Assembly: GCF_040712315.1 (NCBI RefSeq)
Contig: NC_134021.1
Coordinates: 30,683,001-30,747,000, forward strand
Direction: 5' to 3'
Source of the DNA: Castanea sativa
Taxonomy: Eukaryota; Streptophyta; Magnoliopsida; Fagales; Fagaceae
DNA: 64,000 bases
Shown: piece after piece, positions 1-9,765 of the stretch
Position numbering within the stretch: the first letter of the stretch is position 1
How the letters are laid out: every line of letters begins with the position of its first letter
The notes under the pieces: model-generated
What the model was told of the DNA's origin: nothing
The model's input: only the letters and a program-made list of their open reading frames with translations
Database searches by the model: none
Translations under genes and position numbers: made by a program

Positions 1-49
1 TGTGTTATCAGTTACCAATATTCTTACCCGTCCACTTTTGCGCAAAAAT

Positions 50-978
50 GGAAGACAGCAGGAGAAGGGCATTCATTAAGTAGCAAGCCGCTGCTAAGAA
101 AAAACAAGAAGGGATTCTTCCCTCTAAGACAGGCTCGGCTCACCTGTCCACTAAAAGGCAACCGTCCGACAAATTTGACCGTCAAGCCAAGAAGCAAAAG
201 GTGGTGATGGGAATAGTTGGGGCAAGCTTCCGGCAGGTTTAAGTTGCCCCCCAAGCTTGGCTTAGGGAAGGGTAAGGGTTTGATGGTAAACCCGGACCCT
301 ATCAATGAGAAACCTCCCATCCTTCTCCGAGAGGATTCCTAGTACGCCCTTAAGCTAATCACCTCCATCATCAAGGACGTGGACTATAAGGACCTGGGCA
401 ACCACGCCATTAAAGCAATGTCTGTTCAACCTGACTTAGGTTTGTATCCGTCCCAATATGTTTCCGTTGTATTTTTCTATTATTATCCTTACTCTTTTTT
501 GTGGTTGGTGTAGGGGGTCCTGATGATGAAGGGGTTGATGGAGCGCTGCCTTTCTCATAAGAAGACATTGGAGCACGTCTGTGCAAAGGCAAACGCAATG
601 GAGGAAGAGCTGACGAAGTTGAAAGCCTGGAGGGTTCGTCATCAAGAGAAGCTGAAGTTGTCAAAGCAACTCCAAGGTGATTTGGAAAAACAAGTAGAGT
701 TGTTGGGAAAAACCTTGGAGGATAAAGAGGCTAGTCTCCGTCAGGCGAAGATGGATGCTATACAAGAGTAATGAGACTCTAATACCCTTCTAAGTGAACT
801 GGGTACATCTTTCGCTGACGGGTTCGATGATTGCCTCTATCAAGTCAAGGCTTCCTTCTCGGACTTGAACCTTTTACACATTAACATTGACCTTGAGGAC
901 CATACTCTTGCTCACCCCGTTGACACTGAAGGGACGAACGAGCTCTTTGGTGACAACCCTAGTGACGGCGATGCTTAA
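50..978 (+). pseudogene. Antisense extra ORF (aORF) of the gypsy element, coiled-coil protein, broken
   Basis: Reading + from about 50, a Lys/Gln-rich segment (AAAKKKQEG, then DRQAKKQKVV) has an in-frame TAG near 92 and later breaks. The similarity continues with LGNHAIKAM, then a probable GT-AG intron (about 444-513, gtttgtatc...ggtgtag), then MMKGLMERCLSHKKTLE and a heptad-rich coiled coil (EEELTKLKAW, QLQGDLEKQVELLGKTLEDKE). Two adjacent stops follow (772-777), after which the frame goes on as LLSELGTSFADGFDDCL to a final TAA at 976-978. The orientation is opposite to gag-pol. I know similar predicted proteins only as uncharacterised retroelement-linked proteins, so the function is unknown. 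The gag-pol position, intron and orientation fit a Tat-lineage aORF. Confidence 0.7.
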
Positions 979-1242
979 AAAGCTGATACAAAGAGGTTCG
1001 TTGAGGATGGCACCCGTCAACATTCAGTTCAAATGCTTGATGACAAGGAGGAAACCCCTATTGCCCCCGAGTAGTTTTATATTATTTTTATTTTTGTTCA
1101 AGTTTAAAAATGTATCGGAGAATAGTATGTTTGTAAATTTTTTAACCATTGCCTTTTGTAGGCTTTATGTAAACGTACCTTTATGGTGTTTTGATTACAT
1201 GTTTTATAATTTACATCCGTCCGTTTTCCATATGATAATGTT

Positions 1243-1680
1243 TCATCCTTCTGATAATGTTTCATCCTTCTGATAATGTTTCGTCCAATTTATGGACTTG
1301 TTATATGAGTTTCATCCTTTTAGGATGATTCATCTAGTTTGTGGACTTATTAAATAGGTTTCGTCCTTCATAGAATGATCCGCCCAGTTTATGGACTAAA
1401 TAAATATTATCCTTCATGGGATCTGTCCAGATTTACAGACTTTGTAAATAAATTTCATCCTTCATAGGATGATCCGTCCAGTTTATGGACTTCGTGAATA
1501 AATTTTATCCTTCATAGGATGATCCGTCTTAGTGAATAAATTTCATCATTCATAGGATGATCCGTCTTAGTGAATAAATTTCATCCTTCATAGGATGATC
1601 CGTCCAGTTTATGGACTTCGTAAATAAATTTCATCCTTCATAGGATGATTCGTCCAGTTTATGGACTTTGTAAATAGGAC
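1243..1680. repeat. Tandem repeat with two palindromes per unit, in the gypsy 3' region
   Basis: About nine degenerate units with a full period near 50 bp (core: ttcatccttcataggatgat, then ccgtccagtttatggac, then an aataaa spacer). Shortened units (about 36 bp) lack the second half. Each unit holds two hairpins: catcct-tcat-aggatg and gtcca-gttta-tggac. The array lies between the antisense ORF and the integrase end. This zone is known in Tat/Ogre elements as a source of satellite repeats. Confidence 0.85.
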
Positions 1681-1849
1681 TTGAAAAACACAATATATCC
1701 TAAATAAACTCCTCTTATTGTGATAAGTAAAATCTTGTCCATGAAAAAATAAAAAACCGCCCTTTGGGCTCTAAAAGTACTGTAGATGATAACAATAGAA
1801 ATTAAAGTTATAAACTAGAAAAATAAACTAGAGATGAGGAGCATTGTCG

Positions 1850-3004
1850 CCCGTGCCCTTATCTACTGGTAGTATTTCTTCAGGTGTTGCACGTTCCAGG
1901 GGTGCTGCAGCCTTTTTTCGTCTAGCATCTCGAGGTAGTAGGTGCCTTTCCTATGCCATGATGAGATTCTGTATGGTCCCTCCCAATTGGGTCTTAACTT
2001 CCCATGAGAGGGGTCTTTGGTTGTGCCCGACACTTTTATCAAGACGAGGTCTCCTTTCTAGAAGTCCCTACATTTCACCTTGGAGTTGTAGTGCCTGGCC
2101 ATGAGGTTTTGGTATCGCGCCAACCTTTGTTCAGCCGCTACTCTGACCTCATCTACCATGTAGAGCTGTAAGCGCATGGCCTCATCATTTTTCTCCTCGT
2201 CGTTGTTTGCTACTCGGTAGCTTGTGAGACCTACCTCAGCTGGGATGACTGCCTCGCTGCCATACGTGAGTCGAAAGGGTGTTTCTCCTGTAGGTGTCCT
2301 TGTTGTCGTCTTGTATGCCCATAATACGCTTGGCAACTTTTCTGGCCAGATACCTTTTGCCCCCTCGAGCTAAGTCTTGATTTTTAGCAAGGATCGATTC
2401 GTGACCTCAACCTGTCCGTTGGCCTGAGGGTGCGCGGGTAAGGAATAGTGGTTCTTGATCCCAAGCTGTGAGCAGAAATCCCTGAATGCATCATTATCAA
2501 ACTGTTTCCCGTTGTCTGAGACTAGGACCCTGGGTATGCCGTACCTGCAAACAATGTTCCTTCATACAAAACTGCATATATTCTTTTCCGTGATGGTAGC
2601 TGGGGCTTTGACTTCTACCCATTTTGTGAAGTAGTCTATGCCGACCAGAAGGAACTTCAACTACCTGACTGTTGTAGGAAATGGTCCTATGATATTGAGC
2701 CATTATTGAGCAAAGGCCATAGGGCTGTCATTGGGGTGAGGTCCTTTGTTGGTTGCCTTATGAGATTTCCAAACCTCTGACATTTGTCACATTTCCTGAC
2801 GTACTCTTGGGCATCCTTCTGCATGGTGGGCCAATAGTATTTGGCCCTTATCGGCTTATGCACTAAGGATCGCGATCCCAATAAGGATTGCGATCCTGAG
2901 TGGTTGCCGCACACTCTTTTGTGGATTTCTCTCATGACATAGTTCGCTTCGTCGGGGACAAGGCACCTCATATAGGGGTGGGAAAGCCCCTTTGTACAGG
3001 ACAT
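1850..3004 (-). pseudogene. Gypsy integrase, frameshifted
   Basis: The zinc-binding N-terminus (REIHKRVCGNHSG followed by CDKCQRFG) begins in 3004-2687. The core is split over frames in 2703-2340: GIDYFTKW, VSDNGKQFD and HPQANGQVE give the D, D and E of the catalytic triad. The C-terminal part continues in 2336-2058 (VLWAYKTTTRTPTGETPF, LTYGSEAVIP) and ends near 1850 with the usual PNWEGPY and WNVQHLKKYY motifs. All three acidic residues are still visible, but stop codons near 2700, 2340 and 2058 break the frame. It would catalyse insertion of element cDNA if intact. Confidence 0.85.
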
Positions 3005-3131
3005 ATTTGATAATCATGAACTATGCAACGTAAACTTTCAACTTCCTCGCAGCTTCCTTGTTATCATGCAATACACCGTCCTTTAGATAGGAGGTAATTG
3101 GGGTCGTCCAATTGTCCTTGATACCTATCTC

Positions 3132-4701
3132 CTACACGCTGACTGTATTTATTACTAGCGAGTTTTGGACAAAGAAGAGTACCTGACTAGGGAAAGACAT
3201 GTCATTAGCTAATGCTGTCTTGGCAAGGCGACCGGCTCTCTCATTCTTTTCCCTCGGGATTTGAACGAACTTGGCATTGAAGTACTGCATCTGATTTTTC
3301 ACCTGTTTGAGGTACTCCTTCATCCGCTCTCCCCTACATTTGTAACAGCCATTAATTTGGCTTGTGACTACTTGGGAGTCACAGTGAACTATCGCGCTCG
3401 AGGCACTTGCCACTTGTGTGAGATCCAGTCCTGCTATCAGAGCTTCGTATTCGGCCTCATTGTTTGTTAACTATCGAACCATGCAATTAACCTCATCCCC
3501 TTCTGGGCTATGAAGCACTATTCCACCTTCTCCCGCATGTTTGTTTGCCGACCCTTCCGTATGGATCATCCACTGGGAATTCCCTTCTGTCCCTTGCTCT
3601 TCGTGCATGAATTCAGCATTGAAGTCAGCTACAACCTGCCTTTTATGGCTGTACGCAAATGATACTGTATGTCAAACTCACTCATCTCGATTGCCCATAG
3701 CGCCATTCGTCCAGCCGCCTTTGGATTGTTCACTGCTTTCCTCAAAGGTTTTTCTGTCAAGACAACTACGGTGTAGACCTGAAAGTATGGCTTGAGCTTG
3801 CACGCTGCGGTTACTAACGCAAAGGCGAGTTTCTCCATAGGGGGTACCTTCCTTCTGCCCCTCGAAACACTTGGCTAGTGAAGTATACGGGTCTCTAGGC
3901 TCCGTCCTCTTCCCTGACTAGAGCTGCGCTGACGATGATTGAGGAGACGGCTAAGTAGAGGAAAAGATCTTCTCCTAGTTTAGGTGGGCTTAGCAAAGGT
4001 GGGGAAGACAGGTATGCCTTAAGATCTTCGAACACTCGTTGGCATTTGGTCGTCCATTCAAAGGCCTTTTTTAATGTGTGGAAGAAGGGGGGGCATTTAT
4101 CCGTCGCTCTTGAAACGAATCTGTTTAGTGCCGCAATCTTACTGTTCAAGCTTTATACCTCCTTGATGGTTTTTGGCGGAGCTAGCTCCATGATAGCCCG
4201 AACCTTGTCCGGGTTGACTTCAATGCCCCTATGGGTTACCATGAATCCCAAGAACTTCCCTGTCGTTATGAATGTCTCCTTTAGGTCGTCTAGTTGGTCA
4301 TCCTTATGTACGTTTTTTATCAACATGTTGTCTACGTAAACTTTGACGTTCCTCCCAATCTAGCGCGCAAACATCTTGGTCATAAGCTTTTGATATGTTG
4401 CGCCTGCGTTCTTGAGGCCGAATGGCATCACCTTATAACAGAAGAGACCCTGGCTTGTGACGAAAGAGGTTTTCTCCTAGTCAGCCTCATCCAGCTTTAT
4501 TTGGTTGTACCTAGAAAACGCGCCCATGAAGCTTAGTAGCTGGTGTCTTATCGTCGAATCCACTAGGATATCTATCCTTGGGAGCGGGTAGCTGTCCTTG
4601 TGGCATGCCCTGTTCAAGTCCTTGAAATCCACGCATATTCTCCACTTTCTGTTGGCTTTCTTGACCATCACCACTTCTCGTATAAATCTTGCCTCCTGCA
4701 A
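3132..4701 (-). pseudogene. Gypsy reverse transcriptase and RNase H, decayed
   Basis: RT starts with VMVKKANRKWRICVDFKDLN and YPLPRID (4701-4477), continues with [15 protein letters not shown], and reaches the catalytic loop as VYVDNML at about 4330. The family motif is YVDD, so the second aspartate is lost. The connection and thumb follow (LGFMVTHRGIEV, RFVSRATDKCPPFF) after a stop near 4150. RNase H lies in 3838-3132 (WMIHTEGS in place of the usual WxxxxDGS, then LTNNEAEYEALIAGL, HCDSQVV). The Asp to Glu change in the first RNase H motif is a second lesion. Several stops interrupt the region. Confidence 0.85.
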
Positions 4702-4757
4702 CTTGCGGACCTCCTCTCTATGGCTCGGTCCCGTTCTTGAGCGAACACTCGCTTCTT

Positions 4758-5543
4758 CTAGCGGACGGGAGAGAAAGAGGGCGATACGTTCAGCTTATGA
4801 ACAAAGACGGAAGGGTCGATTCTGAGCATGTCTTCATGGCTGCAAGCGAAGACGTCCTGGTTATCTCTTAAACATGACATCAAGGCCTGATGGACTGGTA
4901 GGCTAGCAAGATTACCTATTTTTGTTGTCCGTTCGGGTTTGGTGTTGTCAAGGTGCACCTCTTCTATCCCTTCTATTGGCTTCGCCACCGTCCGCCATTC
5001 CTCTATACACATTACTGGCAAATGGTCGTCCATTTCTAGCGTGGCGATATAGCACTCACGCGTCGCTACTTGATTACTCTTTACTTCCCCTACCTCGTAC
5101 TCGGTGGGGAACTTGACCATCAGGTGGTAAGTGGAGGTTACGGCCTTCCATGAATTGAGGGTAGGGTGACCCAAAATAGCATTGTAAGCAAATGAGCAGT
5201 CTACTACCAGGAACGTAACATTCTCGACGATCTGCTGGGGGTAATCGCCAACTGTGATGGGCAAGGTGACCTCACCTAGCAGGTACACCCTTGTTCCTCC
5301 AAACCCAACAAGTGGTGCGTCAGTTGAAATTAACCATTCTCTCCCAATCCTTATTTGCTGGAATGTCGAGTAGTAGAGTATATCGACAGAGCTGCCGTTA
5401 TGTATCAGGACCTTGTGAATGTTGTAGTCACCAATCCGTGTACTTATAACAAACACGTCGTCATGTGGGTGATGGAGACGTCGAGCGTTTTCTTCCGAGA
5501 ACCCGATCACCAGGTCGTTCATGCGCGCTATCCTTGGGACCAA
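4758..5543 (-). pseudogene. Gypsy aspartic protease region with lost catalytic Asp
   Basis: An open 261-codon stretch on the minus strand. The retroviral-type protease motif normally reads DNGSS or DTGSS; here it reads VLIHNGSSVDILY, so the catalytic aspartate is His. Other family marks are present: GFGGTRVYLLGEVTLPIT, FLVVDCSFAYNAILGHPTLN and MVKFPTEYEVGEV. The ORF runs on into the linker before RT (LNVSPSFSPVR). It is the longest undamaged frame in this element but would be proteolytically inactive. Confidence 0.85.
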
Positions 5544-5561
5544 ACCTGTCAGCTGGACGTT

Positions 5562-6973
5562 CTAAACCAATCGGAGGTAGGTCTTGCGTGCCTTCTTGGT
5601 TGAATAGGAAGTTGCTTTACCCTCTACAATCATTCTTATGTCTTCGACGGGTGGTTTAGGGCGCTTATTTTCCTTCTGGGGGCCCTGCTCTTGCGGCTGG
5701 TCCGCCTTCTCTTTGCTTACGAACCCCTGCAATTTCCCCTGCCTGATCAGGGCTTCTATCTGCTGCTTCAAATCATAACATTCGGAAGTATCGTGGCCAT
5801 GGTCGTGATGGAAGCAACAGTACTTGTCCCTGGACCTCTTATTAGGATCACCTTTCAACTTGCCAGGAAATGTCAATGGTCCTTTATTTGCATTAGCACC
5901 TAGTTGATCGAAACGTTCAGCGGAGTGAAATTTGTGAATCTCGTCGAGGGGGTCTTGGAATGTCTATCCTCTTGCCCGTCACTTGTCCTCATGGCCTTCC
6001 GTCCTTTCTCCTGTCTTGCCTTTTCCTGCCTCTCTCTCTTTCTAGGCTTTTCTTCTCATGCAAATAACGCGTCTTCCGCGTTCATGTATTTGGTATCCCT
6101 GTAAAGCACATCCGACATAGTCTTTGGATTGTTCTTGTATAGAGAAAACCAAAACTTACCCTTCCGTAGTCCATTGGTGAATGCTGCCACGAGTATCTTG
6201 TCGTCTGCTTCATCGATCGAGAGGGCCTCTTTGTTGAAACGGGTGATGTAAGACCTTAGCGTCTCGTCCTCTCGTTGCTTAATGTTCATCGGGCATGCGG
6301 TTGACTTCTTGTATCTGTGTCCCCCAATAAAGTGTGAGGCAAATTGGGCGCTCAATTCCTTGAAGGTGCTGATGGAGTTTGGCGTCAGCCTGTTAAACCA
6401 TACCCTCACAGGACCCTTCAGTGTAGTGGGAAAAGCCCTGCACATGATTTCGTCTACTATGCCCTGTAAATGCATGAGGGTATTGAATGTCTCCAGGTGG
6501 TCTAATGGGTCCTTCAACTCGTCGTAGGCCTCTATTTGTGGCATACGAAACTTCGGCGGTAGAGGGAATGAAGTGACAGGTGCGGTGAAGGGTGAATCCA
6601 TCCGGTGCACCAGATCGTTGAGATCATTTAACACCCGCCCTTTGAGGGTGTTCATCATCAAGTCCATCTACTCCCTCATCATCTACATATCTACGACCAG
6701 GTTCGGTGGGGCGATGTCCATGGCCTTTAGTTTGCTCATAACATTACTACCTTCCGGTCCTTCTCGATTCTTTTTGGTGTCGTTGCGCTAAAGGTTGTTG
6801 CCTTCCTACTCCCCCTCTTGGTCCCAAGGCTCAGCATCCTTTTGGTGCAATTGCTCTTCCAAGTCATGGTTTTGCTAGGTAAGGCATTTGACCGCCACTG
6901 CCAGTGTCTGAATCTGTTTCTCAAGAACTGCGGTACATGGTTCATCTCCTTGGGCATTGGTGTTGGTTGCCAT
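5562..6973 (-). pseudogene. Gypsy gag with zinc knuckle, interrupted
   Basis: The likely start is the ATG at 6973-6971 (MATNTNAQGDEPC), followed by a coiled coil broken by stops. The retrotransposon gag domain is clean in 6667-6056: DPLDHLETF, AFPTTLKGPVRVWFNRL, TFKELSAQFASHF, QREDETLRSYITRF. A knuckle-like motif occurs in 5876-5562 (CCFHHDHGHDTSECYDLKQQIEAL). It packages element RNA when intact. Stops and frame changes lie near 6700, 6056 and 5876. Confidence 0.85.
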
Positions 6974-7037
6974 CGAGCGGGTAAGCATCATGCAACCTTT
7001 TTGTCTGGGAAACAACAGCACGACTTACCTACTCTTT

Positions 7038-7054
7038 CCCACAGACGGCACCAA
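7038..7054 (-). promoter_or_regulatory. Primer-binding site of the gypsy element
   Basis: On the minus strand the sequence after the LTR end reads TTGGTGCCGTCTGTGGG. This closely follows the TTGGCGCCGTCTGTGGG form I associate with plant gypsy elements. It sits one base from the LTR terminus and about 65 bp upstream of the gag ATG. Confidence 0.65.
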
Positions 7055-7055
7055 C

Positions 7056-7700
7056 TGATGATGCCAAAAATTATCAATAAGCTGCACAGTCCTCACGTGC
7101 CCGAAACAACATCTACACAATACCAAAAAGAAAAAGACATCAAGAGAGTACCGGTGTGGTACCGGCCTAATACCCTCCGAAGGTTAAGTCAAAGAGATTG
7201 TCACAACTCTAGAATGCCAAAGCTGAGATGAATTGCGCGTACCTTGTTTTCTAAATGTCTCGGCCTTTTTATGGTAATGGGAAACTGACCTTGGTGCCTT
7301 GGGCAAGAGGAATTTCCTTGTAAAGAAGATCCTCATAATGCACGTAATTTAAGAGACTTTTTCCATGTAAGGGTTTTATTGATTAGGGTTAATCGTGGAG
7401 CACAAGTTATTGTTATTGTTATTTGAAATTTCCTTGGGGGCCAAGTAAGCCATGTCATTGCCACGTGGCTTATTTGGCACCGTTGACCTCAGTATCCATC
7501 TTGAGCGTTATTCATCCACTGCAAAGGATCCGTTCTCCTTAGATCATCTATCCACATTTAAGGGGTTTTTTTGTCTCATGCTTTTGCTTGTCGTCATAGT
7601 GATGCTACCTATGGTAGGTCTTTGTACATTCTGACCGTCTATTTTAATTCTACCCTCTTCATAGTGGTTGTAAGCTCATCGCAATGAAGTGGCTTGCCAA
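7056..7700 (-). repeat. 5' LTR of the gypsy element, outer edge uncertain
   Basis: The inner edge is fixed at 7056 by the primer-binding site and reads tgatgatgcc on the + strand. The outer edge cannot be fixed without the second LTR. A candidate end is ...acgtgactca near 7721, which would give about 666 bp with TG...CA ends. No coding sequence is seen in it. Confidence 0.6.
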
Positions 7701-7718
7701 TGGCACTAGCTACGTGAC

Positions 7719-7988
7719 TCATCCCCGCTCAGTTCCAGTACTCCATGTATGCAATTTCACCCATAGTAGTATCTTCTGAAGTTCCTCCTTAGACAAAGAC
7801 AGGTTGGGGTGACAATTCTTAAGAATTAAAAGCTTTTTTGCCACAATCCAAGATTGATAAGAGAGCTTCTTGGCTTTCAAACTTATCCATTCTTTGTAGA
7901 AAGAACTTCCAAGTTCCAACTGACCATCCTCTTCCCAAACTCTTTTAGAAATGAGATTCACAGTTGTGTAAGGAAATTTTTTTGTCAA
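7719..7988 (-). pseudogene. DUF4283-type fragment, probably LINE ORF1
   Basis: An 89-codon frame with LTKKFPYTTVNLISKRVWEE, then VAKKLLILKNCHPNLSL and LSKEELQKILLWVKLH. This resembles the DUF4283 domain with its PLWVKL/IWVKL motif, found in plant LINE first ORFs and related retroelement proteins. No zinc knuckle, endonuclease or RT is seen nearby. It is a short orphan fragment squeezed between the gypsy LTR and the copia LTR. Confidence 0.5.
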
Positions 7989-7997
7989 GAAAACACC

Positions 7998-8150
7998 TGT
8001 TACCGTGTAATAGGTTTGTAAGCTTTAGACCCACTTCACTTGTTTTGCTTAGCACACATACTTGTACCGTATACTTGCCTACTATATAAAGATAGTCTTG
8101 TTTATGTTATTACTTAAGAAATATAATATATTTATTCAGTACTTATAATA
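7998..8150 (+). repeat. 5' LTR of copia A
   Basis: It begins tgttaccgtg and ends ...acttataata directly before the primer site, so the ends are near-inverted (TGTTA / TAATA, probably TAACA originally). A TATA box (ctatataaag) lies at about 8080-8090. The left edge is inferred from the TG end and was not checked against a second LTR. Confidence 0.55.
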
Positions 8151-8162
8151 TGGTATCAGAGC
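8151..8162 (+). promoter_or_regulatory. Met-tRNA primer-binding site of copia A
   Basis: tggtatcagagc is the standard plant Ty1/copia primer site, complementary to the initiator methionine tRNA. It follows the LTR end directly. Confidence 0.9.
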
Positions 8163-8837
8163 CACTGCTCTGACTTTATAGTGTGCTCTTTGCAGTCTTG
8201 TCTTCCTAGATGTCTTCAACTGCCTCCATCGTCATCACTGTCACCGCCGTCAAACAAACCAAAGTCTTTGCCTTCTGTTGCCACCATCAATAATGCTTTA
8301 ATCTTGTCGCCTCCAATACCATTGGAATCGTTTTCCACTGATATACGTGTTGGGAGAAAAATCAGCGTCATTAAACATCTCACACACCGCTGAAGTTTTT
8401 GGTTGCTATCCACACATTGCCACTCGGTCGTCTTTACTTACTGATGTCATTATTGATGTCACCCTATCTGATGTCAGCCTTAGCTAGCATCATCATTGCC
8501 AAATCATCACACCACATCATCCTTGTTATATCAACACACTGTCGGTTGACTTTTGACCTATTCACTATTGACTTTTTGACCTAAAATCAAAATTTTCGAA
8601 AGGGCCTACCTTGCTTAGTTTTTCATGTAGATTCCGATTTTGGGCCCCATTTCATCATTTGAAGCTCATAAATCGCTTAATTGACCTATTTTTGCAATTC
8701 AGGTGCCATTTTCTAGTTTTTCGTGTAGATTTCATTTTTGCAATCTATTTTGACTCATTTTTCTTCTAAATGAAGAGCATGGATATTTCTTCTTCTCATT
8801 GCAATAATCTTCGCAACTAGTCCAATAAAAGTTATTG

Positions 8838-9590
8838 CAATTATTGCAAACATCTTGGCCACAATATTGAGACTTATTATAATCGTTGACAATCCAACAA
8901 ATGATTTTGCAATTTTTGCATATGTCTTGACCACCCTATTGAGACTTGTTATCGTGGCAACAAATTAGCTGCTCCCATTGCTGTTATTGCTAACACTGAG
9001 ACTGTCCACCAATGGCTCCCATCTTAGTGAAGTCCAAGTCTTACAAATTCACTATCACCATCACCAAAATTGAGTTGCAAAACATCATTGCTAATACCAT
9101 TTGTATGGTTGGTAATGCAACTTTTTTTTTGTATCTCTTAGTTTTACCTAATATGTCTCCCTCTTTCTGACTTATGGATTTTTCTTGTTGTAATCATATA
9201 ACACCTTATCCATCCTTATCTTCTAAACTCGAACCTACACCACACCCTCTTAATATTCGTACAACTGATGGTTCCATAATGCATGGTCATAATATGGGTT
9301 TTGTCTCGGCCTCAAATCATTCAATTCCTAGGGTCTTTCATGTTCCTAACCTTTCTTGTCATTTATTTGCTATAGGATACTTAGCTAAATTAGGTTATCG
9401 CCTTACTTTTGATTATTCTAGGTGTACTATGCAAGATCCGAGGACGAAGCAGGAGCTTGGGGCCAGTCCTAGAGTTGGGCGTATGTTTTCCATGGACAAT
9501 CTTCGTATTCCACCTGTTGCTCTTGTTTCTATTGATTTTGCTACTACTGCGGTTTATTTTATACCTTCTCTCGCATTTTGGCATGCTTAA
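8838..9590 (+). pseudogene. Copia A gag zinc knuckle, protease and GAG-pre-integrase region
   Basis: CNYCKHLGHNIETYY at about 8845 is a CCHC knuckle with its last Cys changed to Tyr. A second knuckle-like copy, CNFC...DHPIETCY, follows about 65 bp later. The protease motif comes at 9174 as LMDFSCCNHITP (family form MDSACCNHMTP), so the catalytic Asp is kept but its neighbours differ. VFHVPNLSCHLFAIGYLAKLGY and the end FWHA lead into GAG-pre-integrase, where the MITE sits. The frame is open from 9174 to 9590. Confidence 0.75.
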
Positions 9591-9601
9591 CTTGGTCACG
9601 C

Positions 9602-9765
9602 CATGGTTTTAAAAACCGGACTGAGACAAAAACTGTTTTTACCTCCTGTTCTCAGTTTAACTCGATTTTTAACTGGTTTTGAGGGTTTTTACCAGACCAA
9701 ACTGGTGTTTGATTCTTGGTTGAGCCAATCAGACCAGCTGGTCCAATTCGATTTTTAAAACCATG
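9602..9765. mobile_element. hAT-type MITE, 164 bp, with 8-bp target duplication
   Basis: The ends are inverted (catggttttaaaa / ttttaaaaccatg). The element is flanked by GGTCACGC at 9594-9601 and 9766-9773. Removing it restores the copia reading LGHASSSRLQH, which proves the insertion. An 8-bp duplication fits the hAT superfamily. Three more copies at 10119, 10630 and 11147 arose by tandem duplication and not by new insertion. Confidence 0.85.

Larger units (their letters stand above)
1..7700 (-). mobile_element. Ty3/gypsy LTR retrotransposon, Tat-like, decayed, 3' LTR off the left edge
   Basis: Minus-strand remnants run in the order gag, protease, RT, RNase H, integrase from about 6973 down to about 1850, which is the Ty3/gypsy order. 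A primer-binding site sits at 7038-7054 and the 5' LTR starts at 7056. Between the integrase end and the left edge there is about 1.8 kb holding a tandem repeat and an ORF on the opposite strand. Extra antisense ORFs in this position are a known trait of the Tat/Grande/Ogre lineage. Every coding part has stops or frameshifts and several catalytic residues are changed, so the copy is dead. The outer LTR edge is uncertain because the partner LTR is not in the window. Confidence 0.9.

Noticed and set aside
1243..1680. Regular repeats resembling a CRISPR array
   Set aside because: Plant DNA; units are head-to-tail without unique spacers, and the array belongs to a retroelement 3' region.
1844..6104. 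Many + strand open frames opposite the gypsy polyprotein
   Set aside because: They mirror gag-pol coding sequence on the minus strand and have no motifs of their own.
9174..9590. Stand-alone host gene
   Set aside because: It is the protease and GAG-pre-integrase portion of copia A, in register with the rest of the element.
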